DNA of 64,000 nucleotides. Origin: DASPJR01 sp035628505 (GTDB lineage Bacteria > Planctomycetota > SZUA-567 > H5-PLA8). Location: NCBI GenBank assembly GCA_035628505.1, contig DASPJR010000003.1:1-64000 (forward strand), written 5' to 3'. This document shows, one piece after another, positions 7,440 through 17,300 of this stretch (positions are counted from its first letter, which is position 1; the number at the start of each line of letters is the position of its first letter). The translations under genes were made by a program, and so were the position numbers. Under the pieces are notes generated by a model. That model saw nothing but the letters and a program-made list of their open reading frames with translations, ran no database searches and was not told the DNA's origin.

Positions 7440-10400
7440 GCAACCACGTCAACGAACGTAACGACTTCAACGCAGAGACGCAGAGAGCGCAGAGGACGCC
7501 GAGAAATTTTATGAGCCAAAAAAGCGATGCAACCACTGGGTGGCCCAGCCCAACGGGCTGGGTGCCGAAGGCACAAGAAGCTTCGGGACAGGCGTCCGTC
7601 CCCGTTGGCGTAAGTGCTTCCGAGAAAGAACGTCCGTCGTGGAGCTTCTTGTCGCTGCGCGACACGGCCCGCTGGGCCGTGCCACCTGGCGTAGTGACAG
7701 CACTCCTGGTTTTAATGGTGAGCTTCAGCGCGTTTGGCGGCGATTCGAAATGGATCTGGTCACAGTCCGGTGAGTCGGACAATGCGCCGCGTTATGTGCG
7801 CGCGGTGTTTGATCTGGCTGACGATGCGGCCAAGGCAAATCTGGTCATCACGTGCGACAACGGCTACACGGCGTTCGTGAACGGCAAGCAGGTCGGCTCG
7901 GGAAACGCCTGGGAAAATCCGGGCAACTACGACGTTGCGGTACACCTGGTCAAAGGCAAGAACGTTGTTGCCGTCGATGCGAGAAACAATGGCGGCATCG
8001 CGGGTCTGCTCGCCGAGCTTGCCATTACGCTGAAGAACGGAACGAAAACCAAGATCGTCTCAGATAAGTCGTGGACCTTTTCGCTGAAAGCAGACAAAGA
8101 CTGGAATACTGCCGGCTTCGCGGGAGGAGATTACAAGCCGTGCCTGGAAGTCGGCGAGTGGAACAGCGGGCCGTGGAACCTGACGGTCTGGGGCAGCGCC
8201 GCGGCTCCGGCGGTCACTGCGGGCAACCAGGCAGCTCCGCTCCCCGCAGGGCCGGCGGACGATCCCGAAGTCGAACGCCAGAGCTTTCAGGTTCTGGATG
8301 GCTTCGAGGTTAATCTCTTCGCCGCCGATCCGCTGCTGGCCAAACCGATTCACATGAACTTCGATAATGCCGGCCGCCTGTGGGTTGTCTCGTCCTCCAT
8401 TTATCCGCAGATTCGTCCGGGCGAAGTGGCCAATGACAAAGTGCTGATCCTCGATGATAAAGACAACGATGGCAAAGCCGAGTCCGCCCAGGTTTTCGCT
8501 GATGGCCTGCTGATTCCGACCGGAATCGAAATCGGTGATGGCGGCGCGTATGTCGCCAACAGCACTGAAATCATTCACCTGAAGGACACCAACGGCGACG
8601 GAAAAGCCGACTCGCGCCGGACGGTTCTCTCCGGTTTCGGCACCGAAGATACGCATCACATCGTCCACAGTTTCCGCTGGGGACCGGACGGCTATCTCTA
8701 CTTTAATCAGTCGATTTACATCCACAGCCACATCGAAACGCCGCACGGCACGAAGCGTCTGGGCGGCGGCGGGATCTGGCGATTCCGACCTTCAACATAC
8801 GAACTTGAAGTGCTCTGCAAGGGCATGTGCAATCCATGGGGCCACCAGATCGACCGCTTTGGCCAGTCGTTCGGAACCGACGGCGCGGGGGGCGACGGCA
8901 TTCATTACCTCATTCCCGGAGCGACGTATCCGCACTTCCCAGGTGGTGGAAAGGTAATGCCCGGATTGAACCCCGGCAGCCCGAAGTACTGCGGCATGGA
9001 AATCATGAGCGGGCGGCATCTGCCGGAGGACTGGACGGGCAGCATCATCGCCAACGACTTCCGCGCGCACCGCGTGGTCCGCTACCAGATCACTGAAGAC
9101 GGCTCGGGCTATTCGTCGAAGCTGATGCCCGACGTCATCAAGACTAAGAGCCAGGCGTTCCGCCCCATCGATGTAAAGATGGGACCCGACGGCGCGGTGT
9201 ACATCGCCGACTGGTACAACCCGATCATCAATCACGGCGAAGTCGATTTCTTCGACAAGCGCCGCGACCGCACGCGCGGGCGCATCTGGCGCATTACCGC
9301 CAAGGGCCGGCCTCTGGTCGAAAAGCCGAAGCTTGTCGGCGCGCCGGTTAAGGATCTGCTCGAGCAGCTGCGCGCGCCTGAAGATTACACGCGCCAGCGC
9401 GCCAAGCGCGTGCTCGCCGAACGCGATCCCAAGGAAGTCCTTCCGGTGCTCGGCGAATGGGTGAAGTCGCTGAGTCCGGAAGCAAAGGACGATCAGCTGC
9501 GCCTGGAAGCGCTGTGGTGCTACCAGACGCTCGACATCGTCGAAGCCGAGCTGCTCAAGCGGGTGCTGCGCTGCGAAACACCGCAGGTCCGCGCGGGTGC
9601 CACCCGCGTGGCGATTCTCTGGCGCGGCCGCCTGCCAAACGCACTCGATCTCCTGGCCGCGCAGGCCGCCGATGATCACCCTCGCGTGCGGCTCGAAGCG
9701 GTGCGCGGACTCAAAGAATTCGGCACCGGCAAGGCGATCGAAGCGGCCGTTCGCGCCGTGGACAAGCCGGTAGACCGATTCATCAAGTACGCGCTCGAAT
9801 TGACCATCGATGAGACGAAGTCGAACTGGCTCAGCGCGCTCGAAAACGGCGAGCTGCTCTTTGGCGGCAATGCAAAGCAGATGGAATTCGTGCTCAAAGC
9901 CGTCAAGTCACCCAAGGCCATCAAGAGCATCGCCGAACAGCTGAAAGCCGGCAAAACACCGCCTGAGAACTACGACAGCGTCCTGGACCTGATTGCTGAA
10001 GTCGGCGGTCAGGAAGAGCTTGATACGGTGGCCGCCATCGCCGGTAATGACGCGTCCAATGCGCTGCTGCGCGCGCGTTCACTGCCGGCTCTGGCGCGCG
10101 CCACGACGCAGCGCAAGATGAAGGTCTCGCTGAGCGATGCCGTGCTGACAAAGCTCATCGACAGCACAGACGCAGCGATCAGTCTGGAGGCCGTTCGCCT
10201 GGGTGGCGCGATGAAATCTGAAGCACTGCGGCCGAAGTTTGTGGAACTGTCCGGCTCTGAAACGGCCGGCGCCGAGCGGCGTGCGGCGGCAATTGAAGCC
10301 ATTGCCAGCCTGGGCGGGCCTCCGAGCCTCGAGTTCCTGCAGCAGCTCAGCACTGCAGGTAAGCCGGCGCCGTCGCGGATACTGGCAGCGGCAGCACTGG

Positions 10401-11605
10401 CAAAGCTTGACGTTAAGGTCGCGGCAGCGCGCGCGGCAGAGGTTCTCGCCAGCGATCTGGGAAGCGCCAGCCCGGTGCCGCTGTTCAATGCCTTCCTGCA
10501 GAGGAGCAACGCCGCAGAAGCACTCGCCGCGGAGCTGAAGAAGCTCGACAAAATTCCGACCGACACGGCCAAGCTCGGCATCCGCACCGCCCAGGCCGCG
10601 GCACAGGTGGATTCGCTGTTGATCCAGGCGCTGGCGAAAGCTGGCGGGATCTCGGCCGATCCGCCGGATATCAGCAAGGAAGAGATGGCGAAGATCATTG
10701 CCGAGGTCGGCACAAAAGGGGATCCGGCGCGAGGCGAAGCCCTCTTCCGGCGCGCAGATCTTGCATGCCAGAAGTGTCACTCGATCGGCGGAGCCGGCGG
10801 CAACGTGGGCCCGGACCTGGTGAGCATCGGTGCGAGCGCGCCGCTCGATTACCTGGTTGAATCGCTCTATTTCCCGAACAAGGCAGTCAAGGAAGGCTAC
10901 CACTCCCTGATCGTGACCACCAAAGACGGCCGCGTGCTGACGGGAATTAAAGTCCGCCAGGAAAACAATTCCATTGTGCTGCGGGATGCAAATGCAGATG
11001 AAACAATTGTGCAGCAGTCGAACATTGCCAAACAGCGCAATGCTGGATCGATCATGCCCGCCGGGCTGATGGACCCGCTCACACGCGCCGAAGTTCTGGA
11101 TATGGTGCGATTCCTGTCCGAGCTCGGCCGCCCCGGTCCCTACGCAGCCAGCGGAGCGCCCATCGCACGGCGCTGGATGATGCTCGATCCGCAATCGGGA
11201 ACTCTGGCCTTCAAGCTGACGCCTAAGGAAGTCGGGGACGAACTGCGTCTTGGCGCGGGAGTTAAGTGGCTGCCGGTTTACAGCCAGGTTTCAGGCAACC
11301 TGCCGCACGCCGAACTCGCAGCGTTCAAGAAACAGGGTGGCGACGTGTCAATCGTCCGTGCCCAGCTGGATGTCTCAACCGGCGGGATGCTGCGCTTTAA
11401 GGTCAATACGGTCAACGGCTTGAACGTGTGGATCGATGGCGTGTTGCTGGACGTCAAGGCCGACCAGTTTGAAGTCGAGCTCGCGCCGGGTGTGCGCAAC
11501 CTGGATTTCCGCATCGTCCACAATCCTGCGGTTAAGGAGCTCCGGCTGGAGCTGCTCGAAGTCCCCGGCTCCAAAGCGAAGGCTCAGTTCGTCACTGGGA
11601 AGTAG
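7436..11605 (+). CDS. PVC-type heme-binding CxxCH protein with propeller and HEAT repeats
   Basis: 1389 residues. The ATG overlaps the preceding stop. Residues about 8-84 come from two intergenic-type repeats (7462-7501 and 7539-7686) and are followed by the hydrophobic signal segment VVTALLVLMVSFSAFG. Then: a jelly-roll domain resembling the N-terminal part of alpha-L-rhamnosidases (about 105-250, from WIWSQSG); a soluble-glucose-dehydrogenase-like beta-propeller (about 280-630; YVANSTEIIHL, DWYNPIINHGEVDF); HEAT-like helices (about 640-1080); and a monoheme cytochrome c domain with CQKCH (about 1110) and a downstream Met ligand candidate in GSIMPAGLMD. The last 150 residues are beta-rich. 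This architecture is characteristic of planctomycetes, where it is usually taken as a periplasmic dehydrogenase; the substrate is unknown. Confidence 0.88.
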   Translation: MSNHVNERNDFNAETQRAQRTPRNFMSQKSDATTGWPSPTGWVPKAQEASGQASVPVGVSASEKERPSWSFLSLRDTARWAVPPGVVTALLVLMVSFSAFGGDSKWIWSQSGESDNAPRYVRAVFDLADDAAKANLVITCDNGYTAFVNGKQVGSGNAWENPGNYDVAVHLVKGKNVVAVDARNNGGIAGLLAELAITLKNGTKTKIVSDKSWTFSLKADKDWNTAGFAGGDYKPCLEVGEWNSGPWNLTVWGSAAAPAVTAGNQAAPLPAGPADDPEVERQSFQVLDGFEVNLFAADPLLAKPIHMNFDNAGRLWVVSSSIYPQIRPGEVANDKVLILDDKDNDGKAESAQVFADGLLIPTGIEIGDGGAYVANSTEIIHLKDTNGDGKADSRRTVLSGFGTEDTHHIVHSFRWGPDGYLYFNQSIYIHSHIETPHGTKRLGGGGIWRFRPSTYELEVLCKGMCNPWGHQIDRFGQSFGTDGAGGDGIHYLIPGATYPHFPGGGKVMPGLNPGSPKYCGMEIMSGRHLPEDWTGSIIANDFRAHRVVRYQITEDGSGYSSKLMPDVIKTKSQAFRPIDVKMGPDGAVYIADWYNPIINHGEVDFFDKRRDRTRGRIWRITAKGRPLVEKPKLVGAPVKDLLEQLRAPEDYTRQRAKRVLAERDPKEVLPVLGEWVKSLSPEAKDDQLRLEALWCYQTLDIVEAELLKRVLRCETPQVRAGATRVAILWRGRLPNALDLLAAQAADDHPRVRLEAVRGLKEFGTGKAIEAAVRAVDKPVDRFIKYALELTIDETKSNWLSALENGELLFGGNAKQMEFVLKAVKSPKAIKSIAEQLKAGKTPPENYDSVLDLIAEVGGQEELDTVAAIAGNDASNALLRARSLPALARATTQRKMKVSLSDAVLTKLIDSTDAAISLEAVRLGGAMKSEALRPKFVELSGSETAGAERRAAAIEAIASLGGPPSLEFLQQLSTAGKPAPSRILAAAALAKLDVKVAAARAAEVLASDLGSASPVPLFNAFLQRSNAAEALAAELKKLDKIPTDTAKLGIRTAQAAAQVDSLLIQALAKAGGISADPPDISKEEMAKIIAEVGTKGDPARGEALFRRADLACQKCHSIGGAGGNVGPDLVSIGASAPLDYLVESLYFPNKAVKEGYHSLIVTTKDGRVLTGIKVRQENNSIVLRDANADETIVQQSNIAKQRNAGSIMPAGLMDPLTRAEVLDMVRFLSELGRPGPYAASGAPIARRWMMLDPQSGTLAFKLTPKEVGDELRLGAGVKWLPVYSQVSGNLPHAELAAFKKQGGDVSIVRAQLDVSTGGMLRFKVNTVNGLNVWIDGVLLDVKADQFEVELAPGVRNLDFRIVHNPAVKELRLELLEVPGSKAKAQFVTGK
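7462..7501. repeat. Family A repeat arm translated within a gene
   Basis: ACGACTTCAACGCAGAGACG and onward matches the family A arm at 2692-2736. It lies in frame near the start of the cytochrome gene and encodes a peptide reading NAETQRAQR. No inverted arm is nearby. Confidence 0.55.
7539..7686. repeat. REPIN-like element (family C) inside the N-terminal codons of the cytochrome gene
   Basis: Left unit GTGG plus the hairpin CCCAGCCCAACGGGCTGGG; right unit in reverse complement GTGG plus CACGGCCCAGCGGGCCGTG. Inner arms CACAAGAAGC and GCTTCTTGT pair. Length about 148 bp, matching the copies at 6054-6200 (147 bp) and 37711-37854 (144 bp). It is fully open in the frame of the host gene. Confidence 0.65.
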
Positions 11606-11771
11606 CTGTAAGAACACATTACAAAGCGCGTACGCAACAGGAGTTGCGCATTCGTTACCAGCTTCTCAATTTTATATGCTTTGGGATTGCACAAGAGCAG
11701 ACCGCTTTATAGACTGCTCGCTTCATGAGGCCGGTTTATCGGACGATAAATAGGACTTGAGGACTTCGGAT

Positions 11772-12134
11772 ATGACGGTCGTTGACGAGCTTATCGTTGA
11801 GCATCTCACGGCGACAGACTGCAACGCCGCCATCGTGGTGCTGCACGGCCCGATCAGCGTGCACACCTATGAAAAGCTTGAAGCCGAACTTGATAAAGTG
11901 CTGCGCCAGAACTGCTTTAAAATAGTCCTCGACCTCGCTGATGTTCGCTACGTCTCCTCGGCCGGCGCGGGCGTCATGATGAACGTGCTTTCGCAGGTAC
12001 GTGACGCCGGCGGGGACCTGGTGCTGATCAATCTGACCAATAGCGTGCGCGAAATCTTCGAACTGCTGAACCTGAACAACGTGCTTCCCATTGCAGACGA
12101 TCTTCCGTCTGCGCTGAAACGCTTCGGCGCATAG
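11772..12134 (+). CDS. STAS-domain anti-anti-sigma factor-like protein
   Basis: 120 residues. I choose the ATG at 11772 because GAGGA lies 8 bases upstream; a TTG at 11757 would overlap that site. The protein is a single STAS domain of the SpoIIAA/RsbV type: the DLADVRYVSSAGAGVM segment (about residues 54-68) holds the loop with the phosphorylatable serine, and NLTNSVREIFELLNL is the usual helix. In this family the unphosphorylated form releases a sigma factor by binding its anti-sigma kinase. No partner kinase or sigma gene is adjacent, so the target is unknown. It opens a signalling-rich region and seems to be a single-gene unit. Confidence 0.85.
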   Translation: MTVVDELIVEHLTATDCNAAIVVLHGPISVHTYEKLEAELDKVLRQNCFKIVLDLADVRYVSSAGAGVMMNVLSQVRDAGGDLVLINLTNSVREIFELLNLNNVLPIADDLPSALKRFGA

Positions 12135-12287
12135 AATGAAGCCAACTCTGATAGTGTTACAGAACTGTCCGCTTTAGCTCTTCTGTGACGCATTGTCTCG
12201 CCGCGTTCATCGCCTGCTAAGAACGCCCGCATCGCTACAGTAACTCATTGAAGATCTACTTGGCGTCCTTGGCGAATAAAGCGAAGG

Positions 12288-14270
12288 TCAATCGTCGATC
12301 TGCGCAGCCAGGTCTTCAGGCATGGGCAGTTCGGCGGCCAAAATCAGGTTCTTCGTGGCGCGCTCGGCGTTGGCAATGGCTTTCACCAGCGCCAGGCATG
12401 AGCGGTGCCGCTGGCGGCGGTCGACACTGAAGGTCTTCTGCAGCGCGGCGAACTGCCGCGGCGTGAGCGCCGCTGGGCGTTCGGGCGAGGCCTGAAAGAT
12501 CTTCTCCATCAGCTTGTATTCGGTCTCGTCGTAGAACGGCCGCTTGCCGGCGAGCATTTCGTAAATCATTACCGCCAGCGCCCACTGATCCACGCCGCGC
12601 GTGAGCGTGCGGCCTTCCCACTGTTCGGGCGCCATGTACACGGGAGTGCCCGCCTTTTTGTTGCGCTGCGGGAGCGAGAGATCCTCCAGCGACGCCTGGC
12701 TCTCGGTCGCCAATCCGAAATCGACGATGCGCACGAACGGCACGCCGGACCGGTAAAGCCGGCCGTTCTCAACCATGACGTTGGCCGGTTTCAAATCGCG
12801 ATGCAGGATGCCGTAGCCTGTCGGCTGTCCGTCTTCACCGTAACTCACCGGCATGCTGTGCGCGTAATCCAGCGCCGACGCAATCTGTTCGGCGATGCCC
12901 AGCACCAGTTCGATCGGCAGTGGCGCTGTCTTGCCGCCGCGCTTGGTGCGTTCGGCGATCAGCCAGTTGGCCATGTCCTGTCCGCGCACCAGATCCATCA
13001 GGACATAGGCATTTTTCGTCTTCGGGTCCATCTCGATATTTCGCGTGGCGGCGATGTGTGGATGCGTCAGGCCGCTGGTGAGATGGAAATTGGAGCGCAC
13101 CGATTCCATCTTCTGCGCCGCGATCGCCGGCGGCAGGCGCTTGAGCGCGAAGTCGATGCCGCTCTGCTGGTCTGTGACGAGCAGCACTTCACCCATCGCT
13201 CCGGTGCCGAGCACCTTCTTAACCATGTAGCGGCCCAGCAGTTTCTGGCCGATCACCAGGCCGATGCTGGTCAGGCCTTTTCGCGCGCCGACCGGGGCAA
13301 CCGCCACAGCTGGCGGCTGCGGAGGAGCCTGCTGCGGATGCATAGCCTGCACCGGCTGAGGCTGCAGTGGCGGCGCCGGCGGCCACTGCCGCTCGTTGAG
13401 ATGTTGCCGTAGATTGGCTGCGGGTTCGGAGCCAGCTGTGGATGGAATCTTCGAAGGCGCTGAAACGGCCTGAACCGGATTCCGGCGCAGCGGCGGGGGC
13501 GTCACGCCGTGGGGAATCGGCGGCGGCGCCGGGCGCATTTCATTGCGCTTCAGCGGCAGCGTCATTTCGCCTGAGTCGTCCACCACGGGCGGAGCGGAAA
13601 TGCGCGGCTGCGGAACAGGCTGAGGCGTGCGGTGCGCGGGTGGGGAAGGAGCTACCTGCGGCTGCGCGGGTTTTTTGACCAGCAAGGTCATGTCGCCACT
13701 GGCCACATCCACTGACGCGGCGAGCGGAGGCTCTTCGCGTCGAGAGATGCGTGTCTTTCCGTCGCTGGACACTCGCTCCTGGGCCGGCGGATTGACGCGA
13801 ATAGGTGGAGGCGTCGGCGGATTGGACATGCGCGGCGCCGCAGGTGCGGCGGCCGTTTTCTGCGTCGCGCTTTCTGCGTCGAATCCAGGCGGCGGCGCTG
13901 GATCGGGCAGAAAACCGCGGCGCTGTGCAGCCGAAGCAAGATAAGGTTTTCCGCCGCACCAGACGGCTTTACCCTGCGCGAAGGCCTCGGGCGGAAGGTA
14001 CTCGTAGGTTTCAGTGCAGTAGAGTTTGCGCGTGGAATTCGTTTTCTTTACCGTGCGAGTTATACGCGTCTTCCGTGCGGGCTTCTGATTCATCGCCGCT
14101 TCAGCGATCAGCCCGGCGTATTCACGGGGCACAGACGTGTCGGCTTTCAGTCCCAGGCGGCGTGCGACGATGGCGTAGTAGGGCTTGCCTTCGCAGAAAA
14201 CAGCTTTGCCTTGCAGGAAGTATTCTGGCGGTATGGATTCGTGCGTATCTGTGCAATAAATGCGTTTCAT
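12288..14270 (-). CDS. Ser/Thr protein kinase with duplicated N-terminal Cys-pair module
   Basis: 660 residues. The N-terminus holds two copies of a 35-residue module (residues about 4-38 and 83-117) with consensus Y-C-T-[DE]-T-x-E-x-[IL]-P-P-E, then QGKAV-[FW]-C-x-GKPY; the Cys pairs (C6/C26 and C85/C105) have identical spacing, so four Cys could bind one zinc or form disulfides. A Pro-rich linker (about 125-330) follows. The Hanks kinase domain (about 345-620) has GTGAMGEV (P-loop), FALKRL (Lys), HRDLKPANVM and DFGLA. There is no transmembrane segment, so it should be cytoplasmic. The FHA-domain gene lies just upstream on the same strand (119-base gap), making that protein a plausible partner. 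I do not recognise the Cys module. Confidence 0.9.
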   Translation of the reverse strand: MKRIYCTDTHESIPPEYFLQGKAVFCEGKPYYAIVARRLGLKADTSVPREYAGLIAEAAMNQKPARKTRITRTVKKTNSTRKLYCTETYEYLPPEAFAQGKAVWCGGKPYLASAAQRRGFLPDPAPPPGFDAESATQKTAAAPAAPRMSNPPTPPPIRVNPPAQERVSSDGKTRISRREEPPLAASVDVASGDMTLLVKKPAQPQVAPSPPAHRTPQPVPQPRISAPPVVDDSGEMTLPLKRNEMRPAPPPIPHGVTPPPLRRNPVQAVSAPSKIPSTAGSEPAANLRQHLNERQWPPAPPLQPQPVQAMHPQQAPPQPPAVAVAPVGARKGLTSIGLVIGQKLLGRYMVKKVLGTGAMGEVLLVTDQQSGIDFALKRLPPAIAAQKMESVRSNFHLTSGLTHPHIAATRNIEMDPKTKNAYVLMDLVRGQDMANWLIAERTKRGGKTAPLPIELVLGIAEQIASALDYAHSMPVSYGEDGQPTGYGILHRDLKPANVMVENGRLYRSGVPFVRIVDFGLATESQASLEDLSLPQRNKKAGTPVYMAPEQWEGRTLTRGVDQWALAVMIYEMLAGKRPFYDETEYKLMEKIFQASPERPAALTPRQFAALQKTFSVDRRQRHRSCLALVKAIANAERATKNLILAAELPMPEDLAAQIDD

Positions 14271-14389
14271 GAACCTGACGGCCTCGGCATGGAGCCCGGC
14301 GATAACGCACGACGCGATTCTGCACGTCCGATCTCATTCATGTTAACTCGTTGTGCAGCAAGCTTCAAGCAACGTGCAGTAGCGGCCTC

Positions 14390-17300
14390 TTACTGCGCGT
14401 TGCCAGGGACCCGGCCGGCACGGATTTCAGCTTTCAGCTCGTTTTTGTAGAGCTCGCTGTATTCATTCTTCAGCTCGCCGGCCTTGATCCACTTCTTCGT
14501 GAGCGGGTGTTGAACCCAGCAGCCGGACATCGCGGATTGCTGCAGCACTTCATTGCGGCTGAGCCGGCCGGCCTTTTCGCGTATCAGCGCCAGGCGCGAA
14601 TTGCGGAAGGCTTCGGCATCTGCAGTGCCGTCGGGAACTTTGTAATAGTCGTCGAGGGCGACGCGGTAAGCACCCTCGCGCACGGCATTGGTTTTCTTTA
14701 TAAGCGTCGAAAGGGCTTCGTTCTGCGCGGCGGACGGGTCAACCACATCGAGGCGCCCATCGAGCGTTTCGCCGAGCACGCCAAGTTTTTTCTGCTCCTC
14801 CGATTCCTTCGCCAGCTTCTTGCTGATCAGTTCGCTGAAGCGGAAGATATCGACAGCGCGCGTTTCGATCTTGTTCACGAACTCGGGCCAGTAACAGATC
14901 ATGTCCTCAGAGCCCCACGGATCGGACGGATCGAGCTTGCCGATGCCCTGCAGCACGACGTACTTGCTGTTCTTTTCGTCGTAAGCGGTTTTCAGTCCCA
15001 CGAGCACGTTATTTTTCAACTTCACGACGGCTCCGATCTGGTGGAATTCATACGCCTTCTGTGAATTGATCACCATCGCCGCAATTCCGGAGAGCTCGAG
15101 CGTCTTGATCATGTGCTGCTTGAGCGCATCGGTGAGCTTGACGTTGTAGAACGGTTTGGCGTTTCGCGCGGCTGGCGTTTTCAGTTCCATGCGGAACGAT
15201 TCGAACTGATGAAAAATCTCTGGCAGCGTGCCGCCACGCGTTTTCACGTTCTCCAGCAGAAAGCCGAGCTGCAGATCGATTTCGCCCAGCTTGTCGACCA
15301 GCACGCCGAAATTTCCGAAGTTGATTGCGCCCAGCTCAAGGCGCTCGGCGCTCCAGACCGAATCGGGTGCGAGCGCGTGCGGCGCCTGCACATTTTTCAG
15401 CACGATGCTGCGTATCGAAAAAGCAGGCGTGTCGCGGCTGGCGCTGGGAGCAATGGAAAAGTTCAAGCGCTGAGCACCCTGCGGTTCGGCGTCGCCGATG
15501 TCGATGCGCCAGCAGCTGTCCGTGCGGCTGAGTCGGCAGCGCGCCAGATCCAGTTCCAGCACCGGCTTATCGCGCGAAAAGTCGAGCCACGTGTTCTTCA
15601 GGTCAATTCCCAGTTCTCGCCTGAACTCGTCGAGCCCCAGGTTCAGGTTTACACCGAAACGGATATCCGAGAGCGGCGCCAGGGGATTGCCCATCTCGAA
15701 GCTGTTGAGCCGCAGCTGGCCGCCGGGAATATTCACGGCGAGCGCGCTTTGCAGGCTGAATTGATTGGGTTTAAAATTCATCTTAAGCGCGGATTCAGAC
15801 ACCGACGCTTTCAGCGGCTCGGCGTTGGAACGCTTGTACTCCAGCTGCGCTGATCCGATTTTCAGTTCGCCGCCGCGGTTCCAATCCCACTTCTCCGGCC
15901 ACTGACCCTTGTAAAGCGCCAGCGGAATCGTGCCACCAATGCCCCGAACCGTAGCACTCATGTTTCCGCTGACTGCTGCGCCAACGCCGAGCGGCTGCAC
16001 GAGCGTCTTGAACGCCCAGGCGCCGGTCTTTGCCTGGTACGTAATGTCCGCCTCATTCAGCGCTAGCCGTCCAGAGATGGAGGGCTGCTGCGCGGCGGGA
16101 AGGTGCATCAGCGGAATGACGAAACTTTGATACAGCGCGGCCAGGTCGGGAACAGCAAGGCTGACGCCGCTGGCTTCAACCGCGTCGAGAGCCGCGCCGT
16201 CGGCCGTGATGGAAAGCTCCGCTGCCGATGCTTCGACGAACTGCGATTTTTTCAAGTCGTCTCCGACGAGCGTGAAAGACCCGCCGGTCGCTCGCAGCGT
16301 GCGTCTGCCGCCATTGGCAATCAGCTCAAAGCGCCCCCTGGGCGCGACCAGGTGCAACAGCGGCAGCGCGAACGCTGCAGCCTCTCCTGTGGAGCGGACG
16401 TTCAGTTTCGGCAACTGAAGTGCCAGCGGAGAAGCCTCGTCGATGCTGAGTGCACCGCCACGCATAATTAATCCACCGCTGACCTCGATGGCGGGGCTCG
16501 CCTGCGTTTTCGGCAGTTCAATCCGCGAGAGGAAATTGGCTCCGCTGCTGAAGGCGATCGTTGATGCCAGCTTTCCGCTCAGCCCATCGTTACCGGACAT
16601 CGTGAGCGCAACGTCCGCACGGATTTCAGGCGCTGTAGCGATTTCGATGTCGTCCTGGCGCAATGAGAGGGAAGAGACAACCGCGCGGCCATTCAGGCGC
16701 AGCGCGTCGTTCTTGAAACTGAGCAGTTCCATCTCCGGCAACGGAGTGAGATTGAAGCTGCCGCTGACGATTATGTTCTGCAGCCATTGCCGCATCGCTC
16801 TTAAAGCCGGCACCTGCGCAGTGGCGGAGGACAGAAAATCCCGCGCGCGCTTCAGATCTGAGATACTGAGCGTGTCGAGCGCGCACTGAATTTTCTCGCC
16901 GCCTGCGGGCGCCGACGGATCAAAGATCAGGTTCTTTCCGGAGAGCCGCAGCCAATCGCCGATCAGCAGGTCTGGCGCGGCGATCTGAAGCCGCACACCG
17001 CCTTGTTCGAGTTCCTGAAGGCGCGCAGCCGAGAGGCGAAAAACAGAGGAGGGGACTGTGCACGACTCTGTTGATGACGATGAGCGGACGATCAATTCCG
17101 GAACCTGGAGAACAAGCGGCGCGGGAATCTGGATTTCAAGAAGCGGCTTTTCAAGAATACGGACGCGGCCCTGCAGCTTGATGTCCTGTGCGAAATCGCG
17201 CGCCAGGCGCGCCTGCCAGCCCAGCGCGTCCAGAGCCGTGCCGCCCTGCAGCGTGCAGGTGAAATCTTCGATGAGCCACGCCGGCGGCGCGCGTTCCTGG

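Noticed and set aside
8060..11194. Several long minus-strand frames inside the cytochrome gene
   Set aside because: They mirror the codon structure of the plus-strand gene and have no ribosome sites or recognisable domains.
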